Assembly: GCF_934754915.1 (NCBI RefSeq)
Contig: NZ_CAKVKB010000152.1
Location: 1 to 7,173 of the forward strand
Origin: an uncultured Clostridium sp.
GTDB lineage: Bacteria > Bacillota > Clostridia > Clostridiales > Clostridiaceae
Reading direction: 5' to 3'
Length of the DNA: 7,173 nucleotides
Both the position numbers and the translations under genes were made by a program. Below the pieces are notes generated by a model. It searched no databases, had not been told where the DNA came from, and saw only the letters and a list, made by a program, of their open reading frames with translations. Positions 1-5,743 of the stretch are shown here, piece by piece (positions within the stretch are counted from its first letter, which is position 1; the number at the start of each line of letters is the position of its first letter).

Positions 1-54
1 ATTGTGTACTTTTGAGCAAGCTATGGATAACTTTGAAAAAGAGCAAAAATATAC

Positions 55-76
55 AGTCTGCGAAGCAGATTTTTTT
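55..76 (+). terminator. Intrinsic terminator of an upstream gene (gene body outside window)
   Basis: A stem formed by 57-61 (TCTGC) and 65-69 (GCAGA) closes a GAA loop. It extends by a G-U pair and an A-U pair (55-56 with 70-71) and runs directly into seven T residues (70-76). This is a compact rho-independent terminator on the + strand. It implies that a transcript from an upstream gene ends here and that spoVT starts a new unit. The upstream gene itself cannot be identified from the few bases present. Confidence 0.6.
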
Positions 77-161
77 ACTATAGAGTTATATTTGTATTGT
101 TAAAAAATAGAATATTTAAATTAAAAAAGGAGTAATTGTGAGAAAGAATATAAATATAAAA

Positions 162-199
162 ATAAGTGTATAAAATTTAGTTATAAGTGTATAAAATTT
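162..199 (+). repeat. Tandem 17-bp direct repeat in the spoVT leader
   Basis: The 17-base word ATAAGTGTATAAAATTT occurs at 162-178 and again, without a mismatch, at 183-199, separated by AGTT. The period is 21 bp, about two helical turns, so the copies lie on the same DNA face about 64-101 bp before the spoVT start. Each copy contains a TATAAA core that could act as a -10 element. Two readings fit: paired operator sites for a regulator (SpoVT is known to autoregulate in Bacillus) or duplicated promoter elements. No clean sigma-G -35/-10 pair could be assigned. Confidence 0.6.
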
Positions 200-262
200 C
201 TAAAAATTCAAATAATAATAATGCAACTAATTATTAGAGGTTTAAAGGAGGTAAAAAACCTA

Positions 263-814
263 ATGAAGGCAACAGGAATTGTTAGAAGAATTGATGATTT
301 AGGAAGAGTAGTAATACCAAAAGAAATAAGAAGGACTTTAAGAATAAGAGAAGGAGATCCTTTGGAAATATTTACAGATAGAGATGGTGGAGTTATATTG
401 AAAAAATATTCACCAATTGAAGAACTTACTGATTTTTCAAAGGAATATTGTGAGAGTTTACAACAAGTCATAGGTCATGTTGTACTAATCTGCGATAAAG
501 ATGCATTTGTATCTGTTAGTGGTGCAACAAAAAAAGAGTATATTGAAAGAAAAGTAAGCAATGAGCTAGAAAAAATTATGGATGACAGAAAAACTGTATT
601 ATTGAACAAATCAAATAACACAGTAATTCCATTACATAGTGATGATGAAGAGTCTATATATAATAGTCAAGTTATTGCACCTATAATTGCAGAGGGAGAT
701 GAAATTGGAGCTGTTATAATCTTATCAAAAGAAGAAGATGTTGAACTTGGCGAAATCGAAACTAAATTAGTTGAAACAGCAGCAGCATTTTTAGGAAAGC
801 AAATGGAACAGTAA
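263..814 (+). CDS. spoVT: Stage V sporulation protein T, AbrB-family transcription regulator
   Basis: This 183-residue protein, close to the 178 residues of Bacillus SpoVT, is a DNA-binding regulator. In Bacillus it adjusts sigma-G-dependent forespore genes and affects spore properties and germination. Residues 1-50 form the AbrB/SpoVT swapped-hairpin DNA-binding domain, with the hallmark GIVRRIDDLGRVVIPKEIRR (residues 5-24) followed by LRIREGDPLEIF. Residues about 55-183 match the GAF-like C-terminal domain that drives tetramer formation. The ATG at 263 was chosen because AAAGGAGGT lies at 244-252, 10 bases before it, and because family members begin MKATGIVRRIDDLGR. An in-frame ATG at 221 would add 14 residues unlike the family and has no Shine-Dalgarno. 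A 17-bp tandem repeat lies upstream. The next gene follows after 122 bp. The ligand of the GAF-like domain is unknown. Confidence 0.97.
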   Translation: MKATGIVRRIDDLGRVVIPKEIRRTLRIREGDPLEIFTDRDGGVILKKYSPIEELTDFSKEYCESLQQVIGHVVLICDKDAFVSVSGATKKEYIERKVSNELEKIMDDRKTVLLNKSNNTVIPLHSDDEESIYNSQVIAPIIAEGDEIGAVIILSKEEDVELGEIETKLVETAAAFLGKQMEQ

Positions 815-880
815 TTTATCAAAACAATGTAAACGTTGTACAAAGAGTAAAAGATTATCTAATAATAAATATGTGTCATA

Positions 881-933
881 ATACCTTCAAATTCACATAA
901 AAATTAGTAATAACACGTGAAATTTGGAGGTAT
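881..933 (+). promoter_or_regulatory. RBS-sequestering hairpin before the flippase gene
   Basis: Bases 881-896 (ATACCTTCAAATTCAC) are complementary to 917-933 (GTGAAATTTGGAGGTAT). The fold gives 16 pairs, one of them G-U, with a single bulged A (920) and a 20-nt loop (897-916). The right arm contains the Shine-Dalgarno TTGGAGGT of the ATG at 937, so folded mRNA would hide the ribosome binding site. There is no T-run after the stem, so it is not a terminator. A weaker rival stem, 870-875 with 894-899, would compete with the loop-proximal end of the left arm. The structure is seen in the sequence; a role as translational switch, or as a DNA operator with split half-sites, is inferred. Confidence 0.6.
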
Positions 934-936
934 TTT

Positions 937-2484
937 ATGAATAAGCAGTCATTAATAAAAGGAAGTATTATCCTTGGAATCTCAGGGATATTAACTAGAT
1001 TTTTAGGATTGTTTTTTAGATGGCCTCTGATAATGCTTATAGGAGATGAAGGAATAGGTTATTATCAGATGTCATATCCATTATATATGTTCTTTATTGC
1101 TATGGCTTCAGGAATTCCAGTAGCTATGTCTAAAATGATATCAGAAAGAAATGCAGTGAATGATATTGATGGAAGCTTTCAAATAATGAAAGAATGTGCT
1201 TTATTAATGATGGTGATAGGGATAGGAACTACTTTATCATTATTCATTTTTGCTGAACCAATTATATCATTACTAAAATGGGATACAAAATCATACTATT
1301 CACTAATAGGAATTTCCTTTGCTCCAATGTTAATTTCATTTATTACTATATTCAGAGGTTTTTTTCAAGGATTTCAAAATATGACTCCATCAGCAGTTTC
1401 TCAGATTTTAGAGCAGATTGGCAGAGTTGTAATTGGAGTTGGACTTGCTGTTTTTTTATTGCCTAAAGGAATAGAATACTCAGCAGGGGGGGCAGCTTTT
1501 GGTGCAGCAGGAGGAGCTGTTTTAGGAAGTTCTTATTTATATGCAAAATATAGAAAAGTGAAAAAACAATATAACATAAAACGTATAAAAACAAATCCTG
1601 AATTATTAAATATGGTTTTAAGAATAGCGATTCCAATATCACTTGGCACTACAGTTGGAAGTGTTATGAATTTAATTGATTCAATACTTGTTCCGCAGAA
1701 ATTATTACAATCAGGACTTACAAATACACAATCCACAATATTATATGCACAACTTACAGGAAAGGCCTCAGTAATAGTTAATGTACCTTTAACATTATCA
1801 ATGGCAATATGCACATCATTAATTCCAATAATAGCAGAAAATTTTATTTTAAACAGACATAAAGAACTTGAAGAAAAAATGCATATTGCGATGAAAATGG
1901 CGATGGTGATAGCGCTTCCTTGTGCATTTGGACTTTTATTTTTGGCAGATCCCATATTAAAACTTATATTTCCAGGAAGATCTGAAGGTGGAATGATTCT
2001 AAGATATTTATCTTTGTCAATACCATTCATAATTCTTACCCAAACAACAACTTCAATATTGCAAGGGACTGGAAATTATGTAAAACCAGTAATAAATTTA
2101 TTCATTGGATGTGTAGTCAAGATTATATTAACATGCAACCTTGTTCCTATAAATAATATAAATATATATGGAGCAGTAATTGCAAGTATAAGTGCATATA
2201 TAACTGCAGCTATATTAAATTTGATAGCTCTTAAATCTACATTAAAAATAAAATTGAGATTTTACGATACATTGATAAAGCCTGCTTATGCATCTGTAAT
2301 AATGATGTTTTCTGTAATATTGAGTTATAATATTATATATAAAAAGATACAAAGTAATGGAACTGCTTGCTTGATATCTATAATTTTAGGTATGATATTA
2401 TATATGGTGTTAGTGGTTATATTTAGAATTTTTAGAGTATCTGAAATAAAAGATAGATTTAAAAGAGATAATAAGAGGAGATAG
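937..2484 (+). CDS. SpoVB/MurJ-family lipid flippase, YabM-like polysaccharide biosynthesis protein
   Basis: This 515-residue multi-spanning membrane protein belongs to the MVF/MATE-like superfamily, which includes MurJ (lipid II flippase) and SpoVB (spore cortex). It probably moves an undecaprenyl-linked glycan precursor across the cytoplasmic membrane. Hydrophobic segments recur along the whole length, consistent with about 14 helices. The family signature RGFFQGFQNMTPSAVSQILE is at residues 140-159, and conserved arginines (R21, R28) lie in the first helix region. The position after spoVT and before mazG matches Bacillus yabM (about 532 aa), so this is probably the YabM paralogue rather than the housekeeping MurJ. 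TTGGAGGT at 924-931 precedes the ATG by 5 bases but is buried in a hairpin. A G7 run (1486-1492) encodes Gly184-Gly185. The exact substrate cannot be read from the sequence. Confidence 0.88.
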   Translation: MNKQSLIKGSIILGISGILTRFLGLFFRWPLIMLIGDEGIGYYQMSYPLYMFFIAMASGIPVAMSKMISERNAVNDIDGSFQIMKECALLMMVIGIGTTLSLFIFAEPIISLLKWDTKSYYSLIGISFAPMLISFITIFRGFFQGFQNMTPSAVSQILEQIGRVVIGVGLAVFLLPKGIEYSAGGAAFGAAGGAVLGSSYLYAKYRKVKKQYNIKRIKTNPELLNMVLRIAIPISLGTTVGSVMNLIDSILVPQKLLQSGLTNTQSTILYAQLTGKASVIVNVPLTLSMAICTSLIPIIAENFILNRHKELEEKMHIAMKMAMVIALPCAFGLLFLADPILKLIFPGRSEGGMILRYLSLSIPFIILTQTTTSILQGTGNYVKPVINLFIGCVVKIILTCNLVPINNINIYGAVIASISAYITAAILNLIALKSTLKIKLRFYDTLIKPAYASVIMMFSVILSYNIIYKKIQSNGTACLISIILGMILYMVLVVIFRIFRVSEIKDRFKRDNKRR

Positions 2485-2491
2485 ATAGCTG

Positions 2492-3958
2492 ATGATTAAA
2501 ATAATTGGATTAGGACCTGGAGCTAAAGAAGCTTTGACTATGGGAGCGTTATTTGAATTTGAGAATTGTAAAAATATATTTTTACGAACAGATGAATATC
2601 CTACAGTGGAATATTTAAAAGAGAAAAATTTAAGTTTTAGTACTTATGATAACTTATATGAAAGTATGGAAAACTTTGATGAAATTTATGAAGAAATAGC
2701 AAAAGATTTAATTGATAAGCATAAAGAATTAGGAGATTTGATATATGCAGTTCCAGGACATCCATTGGTAGCTGAAAAATCAGTATCAAATCTTATTCAA
2801 AAATGTATAAAAAATAATATAGAATATAAAATTATTCCAGCGGCCAGCTTTATTGATGCTATAATGGAAAGACTTAATATCAATCCAATTGAAGGGATTA
2901 AGATTATAGATGCATTTGACATAAATAATCAAATATTGGATAAAAGAATTGGAACTATTATAACTCAAGTATATAATCCTATTATTGCATCAGAAGTTAA
3001 ACTTAAGTTATTAGAAAAATATAAAGATGAAACAGAAGTTGTTTTTGTAAAAGCAGCAGGAATTGAGGGACTAGAAAGTATAAGAACGATACCTCTATAT
3101 GAATTAGATATGCAGGAGGATTTTGATTATTTTACATCTATATATATTCCAAAAGATTTAAATAATAAGAATGATTTTAATGATTTACTAGAAATTGTGG
3201 AAACATTAAGAGGTGAAAATGGATGCCCTTGGGACAAAGTGCAGACACATAAAACTTTAGAAAAAGCATTATTAGAAGAAAGTTATGAAGTTATAGATGC
3301 TATTGATAGAGAAGATGATAATAATCTTATTGAAGAACTTGGAGATGTTTTATTGCAGGTAGTTTTTCATGCATCAATTGGAAGAGAAGATGGATATTTT
3401 GATATAAATGAAGTTATAACAGGAATATGTGAAAAAATGATAAGCAGACATCCACATGTATTTGGAACTTTAAATGGTATAAATACATCTGATGATGTTC
3501 TTGCAAAATGGGATGAACTAAAGAAAAATGAAAAAGGATTCAAAACATTATCAGAAGAAATGAGTGGAATTACAAAAGGACTTCCAGCACTTTTAAGAGC
3601 ACACAAGGTGCAAAACAAAGCTAAAAAGGTAGGATTTGATTTTGAAAATGTTTATTTGGCTATAGATAAATTAAAAGAAGAAATTCAAGAGGTAATAGAT
3701 GTATATAATATAAAAAATATGGATAAAATAAAAGATGAAGTCGGAGATTTGTTATTTAGCTGTGTAAATATTTCTAGACTTTTGGGAATTGATGAAGAGT
3801 TAGCTTTGAATTCTACAATAGACAAGTTCGTAAAGAGATTTTCTTATATAGAAAATAGATTAAGAGACAAAGGGTTAAATTTTCAAGATGTAGATATTAA
3901 TGAAAAGAATAGACTATGGGAAGAATCAAAAAAGCTAGAAGAAAACTCAATTAAATAA
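2492..3958 (+). CDS. mazG: Tetrapyrrole-methylase-like / MazG NTP pyrophosphohydrolase fusion protein (YabN type)
   Basis: This 488-residue fusion matches the full-length two-part YabN architecture. Residues 1-220 resemble the S-adenosylmethionine-dependent tetrapyrrole methylase fold, with the GLGPG loop at 6-10 and YAVPGHPLV at 85-93. Residues about 225-480 hold MazG, which hydrolyses NTPs to NMP and pyrophosphate and is linked to removal of aberrant nucleotides. GCPWD is at 244-248. The first metal-binding helix pair is EESYE (262-266) with EELGD (281-285), and the second MazG repeat has KEEIQE (395-400) with DEVGD (415-419). All expected acidic residues are present. The start is 7 bp after the flippase stop, and AGAGGAG (2474-2480) lies inside the end of that gene, so the two are probably translated from one mRNA. 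The methylase half has no known substrate in this fusion. Confidence 0.94.
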   Translation: MIKIIGLGPGAKEALTMGALFEFENCKNIFLRTDEYPTVEYLKEKNLSFSTYDNLYESMENFDEIYEEIAKDLIDKHKELGDLIYAVPGHPLVAEKSVSNLIQKCIKNNIEYKIIPAASFIDAIMERLNINPIEGIKIIDAFDINNQILDKRIGTIITQVYNPIIASEVKLKLLEKYKDETEVVFVKAAGIEGLESIRTIPLYELDMQEDFDYFTSIYIPKDLNNKNDFNDLLEIVETLRGENGCPWDKVQTHKTLEKALLEESYEVIDAIDREDDNNLIEELGDVLLQVVFHASIGREDGYFDINEVITGICEKMISRHPHVFGTLNGINTSDDVLAKWDELKKNEKGFKTLSEEMSGITKGLPALLRAHKVQNKAKKVGFDFENVYLAIDKLKEEIQEVIDVYNIKNMDKIKDEVGDLLFSCVNISRLLGIDEELALNSTIDKFVKRFSYIENRLRDKGLNFQDVDINEKNRLWEESKKLEENSIK

Positions 3959-4060
3959 AGGAATTTTCTAGTTTGTGAAGAATAATATTTTATTAAGAAC
4001 TATATTGTAAATCTTTATGCTTTATATTTAGTTAAATATAGTAAAACAGAGAGTTTTCTA

Positions 4061-4089
4061 TAGACGGTTAGCTAAAGAGGATATATAAT
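4061..4089 (+). promoter_or_regulatory. Sigma-A promoter candidate for hup
   Basis: TAGACG at 4061-4066 matches four of six -35 consensus bases. A 17-bp spacer follows, then a perfect TATAAT at 4084-4089. Transcription would start near 4096, giving a leader of about 70 bases before the hup GTG. This is the only reasonable sigma-A pair I found in the 207-bp gap between mazG and hup, and it makes sense for an abundant growth-phase protein such as HU. The rest of the gap is AT-rich, with no other gene. Confidence 0.5.
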
Positions 4090-4165
4090 AAAGGAGTGCA
4101 ATTTAGTACATAATTTAGAAAGCAGTTAAAAAATTATATAACTGGATTTTAAGGAGGATGTTATT

Positions 4166-4441
4166 GTGAATAAAGCAGAATTAATAACTAGCATGGCAGA
4201 AAAAAGTAAATTAACTAAAAAAGATGCAGAATTAGCTTTAAAATCTTTTATTGAAAGTGTTGAAGAAGCATTAGAAAAAGGTGAAAAGGTTCAATTAGTT
4301 GGATTTGGAACTTTCGAAACTAGAGAAAGAGCAGCTAGAGAAGGAAGAAATCCAAGAACTAAGGAAGTTATCAACATTCCTGCTACAACTGTTCCAGTAT
4401 TTAAAGCAGGTAAAGAATTCAAAGATAAAGTTAACAAATAG
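4166..4441 (+). CDS. hup: DNA-binding protein HU
   Basis: This 91-residue protein has the standard length of HU, the nucleoid-associated histone-like protein that binds and bends DNA as a dimer without sequence specificity. Residues 1-40 are the two dimerising helices (MNKAELITSMAEKSKLTKKD). GFGTFETRERAAREGRNPRT (residues 46-65) begins the beta-arm. The DNA-intercalating proline is Pro63 in the GRNPRTKEVINIPA motif, and FKAGKEFKDKVN forms the C-terminal helix. The start is GTG, preceded by AAGGAGG at 4151-4157 with 8 bases between. An ATG at 4158 is out of frame and too close to the Shine-Dalgarno. A 25-bp palindrome is centred on the stop codon and a terminator follows. Codon choice looks more biased than in neighbouring genes (for example GTT, GCT, ACT), in keeping with high expression. 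Confidence 0.97.
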   Translation: MNKAELITSMAEKSKLTKKDAELALKSFIESVEEALEKGEKVQLVGFGTFETRERAAREGRNPRTKEVINIPATTVPVFKAGKEFKDKVNK

Positions 4442-4453
4442 TATTTGTTAACT
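4429..4453 (+). repeat. 25-bp perfect palindrome over the hup stop codon
   Basis: Two 12-base arms, AGTTAACAAATA (4429-4440) and TATTTGTTAACT (4442-4453), are exact reverse complements around a single central G (4441), the last base of the hup TAG. In RNA this gives a hairpin with a tiny loop, only 5 bases before the terminator stem. In DNA it is a symmetric potential protein site containing two GTTAAC words. Half of it is constrained by coding for the last HU residues (VNK-stop), which makes the exact symmetry more notable. Confidence 0.7.
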
Positions 4454-4458
4454 AATAT

Positions 4459-4485
4459 GAACCCGAGTTAATCTCGGGTTCTTTT
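4459..4485 (+). terminator. Rho-independent terminator between hup and rqcP
   Basis: A perfect 9-bp stem pairs GAACCCGAG (4459-4467) with CTCGGGTTC (4473-4481) around the loop TTAAT, followed by a short TTTT tract (4482-4485). The stem is the most GC-rich stretch nearby. The weak T-run suggests incomplete termination. No promoter is evident between this hairpin and rqcP, which starts 16 bases later, so some read-through probably feeds rqcP and gives much higher hup than rqcP mRNA. Confidence 0.8.
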
Positions 4486-4501
4486 AGTAGAGGAGTAAAG
4501 A

Positions 4502-4762
4502 ATGAGACTTGATAAATATTTAAAAGTATCTCGTATAATAAAGAGAAGAACAGTAGCTAAAGAGGTTTGTGAAAGTGGTCGCATAACTATAAATGATAAA
4601 GTTGCAAAACCTTCTGTACAAATAAAAGAAGGAGATATAATAGAAATTACTTTTGCAAACAGAAAATTAAAAGCTAAGATTGTTAATATAGAAGAACATG
4701 TAAGAAAAGAAGCAGCTAAGGAAATGTATATAATTCTTGAAGGCGAAGAAGATAAAGAGTAG
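4502..4762 (+). CDS. rqcP: RqcP, S4-domain ribosome-associated quality control protein (HslR/YabO family)
   Basis: This 86-residue protein is the full length of the family. It is an S4 RNA-binding protein of bacterial ribosome-associated quality control. With RqcH it acts on peptidyl-tRNA-obstructed 50S subunits during addition of alanine tails to stalled chains. The S4 fold covers residues 1-60: MRLDKYLKVSRIIKRRTVAK with conserved R2, D4 and R16, then ESGRITINDKVAKPS and IKEGDIIEI. The C-terminal part (residues 61-86) is charged. AGAGGAG at 4489-4495 lies 6 bases before the ATG. The gene directly follows the hup terminator and is closed by its own terminator, which overlaps the stop codon. 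It corresponds to yabO in Bacillus and is often annotated as heat-shock protein 15 or S4 domain protein. Its position between the mazG fusion and yabP supports the assignment. Confidence 0.93.
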   Translation: MRLDKYLKVSRIIKRRTVAKEVCESGRITINDKVAKPSVQIKEGDIIEITFANRKLKAKIVNIEEHVRKEAAKEMYIILEGEEDKE

Positions 4763-4789
4763 TGACTTGTACAAGTTAACTACTTTTTT
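4758..4789 (+). terminator. Rho-independent terminator after rqcP
   Basis: AGTAGT (4758-4763) pairs with the ACTACT-like arm formed by 4779-4784, and the inner arms ACTTG/CAAGT (4765-4769 with 4772-4776) extend the stem with one small bulge. Five or six T residues (4784-4789) follow directly. The stem begins inside the rqcP coding sequence and contains its TAG stop. This separates rqcP from the sporulation pair yabPQ, so yabP needs its own promoter in the following 180 bases. Confidence 0.8.
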
Positions 4790-4932
4790 AAATATATTAT
4801 AATTAAAAATATGCAATTTACGAAGTAAGGATAAAATCTTTATAAGATTTCTTTGATATATGTAGTTTACAGATAGGTATAAACTAATATAGGTATTTGT
4901 CATTAATCTTCTAAATAAAAATTATGAGACAT

Positions 4933-4959
4933 ATATTTATTGTATACAAACAATAATAT
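4933..4959 (+). promoter_or_regulatory. Hairpin and possible sigma-E -10 before yabP
   Basis: Bases 4933-4942 pair with 4951-4959 (nine pairs, one bulged T) around an 8-base loop, TATACAAA (4943-4950). That loop resembles the sigma-E -10 element CATACAAT, and Bacillus yabP is known to be sigma-E dependent. A matching -35 is not convincing, and the leader would be only about 15 bases, so the promoter reading is weak. The Shine-Dalgarno GGAGGA (4960-4965) lies immediately after the stem. The rest of the rqcP-yabP gap (4790-4932) is AT-rich, with a small perfect 7-bp inverted repeat (4834-4850) and no gene. Confidence 0.3.
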
Positions 4960-4971
4960 GGAGGATTTTTG

Positions 4972-5265
4972 ATGGAAAAGAGATCTGATAGTACAGTTCA
5001 GGATAATAAATCTAATCTGATTCTTGAAAATAGAAAAAAACTGACTTTGAGTGGAGTTATAGAAGTAATGAATTTTGATGAGGAGAAGATAGATCTTACA
5101 ACTAAACTTGGAAATCTTACTATTAAAGGCCAGGAGTTAAAAATGAATAAGTTGGATGTGCAAAATGGTGATGTTATAATTGTTGGAAGTATATCAGCTA
5201 TGATTTATAATGGAAAAATAAATAAAAAGAATAGAGAAAGTCTATTTAATAGGCTCTTTAGATAG
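4972..5265 (+). CDS. yabP: Sporulation protein YabP (YabP/YqfC family)
   Basis: This 97-residue soluble protein, close to the roughly 100 residues of Bacillus YabP, is made in the mother cell during sporulation. Its biochemical function is unknown. The core NRKKLTLSGVIEVMNFDEEKIDLTTKLGNLTIKGQELKMNKLDVQNGDVIIVGSI (about residues 25-79) is the typical YabP/YqfC beta-rich domain, with alternating hydrophobic strands and an LDVQNGDVIIVG turn. No signal peptide or membrane segment is visible. The ATG at 4972 has GGAGGA at 4960-4965 with 6 bases between. A TTG directly upstream (4969) is in frame but less well spaced. yabQ starts 10 bp after the stop, so the two form one transcription unit, isolated from rqcP by a terminator. 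Confidence 0.92.
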   Translation: MEKRSDSTVQDNKSNLILENRKKLTLSGVIEVMNFDEEKIDLTTKLGNLTIKGQELKMNKLDVQNGDVIIVGSISAMIYNGKINKKNRESLFNRLFR

Positions 5266-5275
5266 GTGGAAGTTT

Positions 5276-5668
5276 ATGCCTTTAGCAATAAATATGCAGT
5301 TAGATATAGTAATTTATAGTTGCATTGCTGGATTTATTTTAGGAATATTATTTGATATATACAGAATATTTAGAGGATTCAGCACAATTAAATTTATAAC
5401 TGTTATTGAAGATATATTATTTTGGCTATTATCATCATTAATCATATTCTCATTTTTGTTATATATGAATTATGCATTTTTGACTTTATATGTTTATATT
5501 TTTATGATAATTACTTTAGGTATTTATTTTAGAGTTTTTAGCAGATACTTTTATGATTTTGAGAAGAAAGTTGTGCAGAAAATATATAAGGCTTTAAGAA
5601 TTATATTAAAAAATATAATGTATTATTTTAAAATTGTTGTATATAAAGTTATAGATAAACGTAAATGA
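5276..5668 (+). CDS. yabQ: Spore cortex biosynthesis membrane protein YabQ
   Basis: This 130-residue integral membrane protein is the short form typical of clostridia; Bacillus YabQ is about 211 residues with a longer C-terminal tail. YabQ is needed for spore cortex formation and localises to the membrane around the forespore. Three hydrophobic segments are visible: about residues 9-27, 44-63 and 66-87. Conserved family features are GFILGILFDIYRIFRG (19-34) and EDILFWLLSS (45-54). The C-terminal tail (88-130) is basic and amphipathic, probably cytoplasmic. AGGTGGA at 5264-5270 overlaps the yabP stop and lies 5 bases before the ATG at 5276, which favours it over the in-frame ATG seven codons in. 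It is co-transcribed with yabP; no terminator follows it. Confidence 0.9.
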   Translation: MPLAINMQLDIVIYSCIAGFILGILFDIYRIFRGFSTIKFITVIEDILFWLLSSLIIFSFLLYMNYAFLTLYVYIFMIITLGIYFRVFSRYFYDFEKKVVQKIYKALRIILKNIMYYFKIVVYKVIDKRK

Positions 5669-5679
5669 TAAAAAATTAC

Positions 5680-5708
5680 TTGAATATTAATAAGTTAGTG
5701 TTTACAAT
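5680..5708 (+). promoter_or_regulatory. Sigma-A promoter candidate for divIC
   Basis: TTGAAT at 5680-5685 and TACAAT at 5703-5708 are separated by exactly 17 bp. Four of six -35 bases and five of six -10 bases match consensus. Transcription would start near 5715, leaving a leader of about 29 bases before the divIC ATG. This would free an essential division gene from the sporulation-specific transcription of yabPQ just upstream. Confidence 0.55.
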
Positions 5709-5743
5709 AGACTTAAGAGAATTTGTAAATAGAGGTTCTATGG

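Noticed and set aside
2..103. Open frame of 33 codons running in from the left edge, as the 3' end of an upstream gene
   Set aside because: It reads straight through the terminator at 55-76, has no visible start, and gives a tail I do not recognise. The upstream gene may instead end at the TGA at 13-15, but four codons are too few to judge.
138..173. Mini-ORF with AGGAG and a GTG start, 11 codons, in the spoVT leader
   Set aside because: The spacing is acceptable, but the peptide is generic Lys/Ile/Asn from AT-rich DNA, and its end overlaps the first 17-bp repeat. There is no evidence of coding or of a leader-peptide mechanism.
1533..2030. 165-codon minus-strand open frame antisense to the flippase gene
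   Set aside because: It is a shadow of a strongly supported coding gene, has no recognisable domain, and no good RBS is evident.
3935..3971. Terminator-like hairpin at the end of mazG (CTAGAA with TTCTAG)
   Set aside because: Only about eight pairs with a bulge and a loop of over 20 bases, and no T-run after it. Termination between mazG and hup is plausible but not supported by this structure.
4158..4169. ATG directly after the hup Shine-Dalgarno, giving a three-codon ORF overlapping the GTG start
   Set aside because: It has no spacing from AAGGAGG, so ribosomes would not use it efficiently; the GTG at 4166 has ideal spacing and the right frame.
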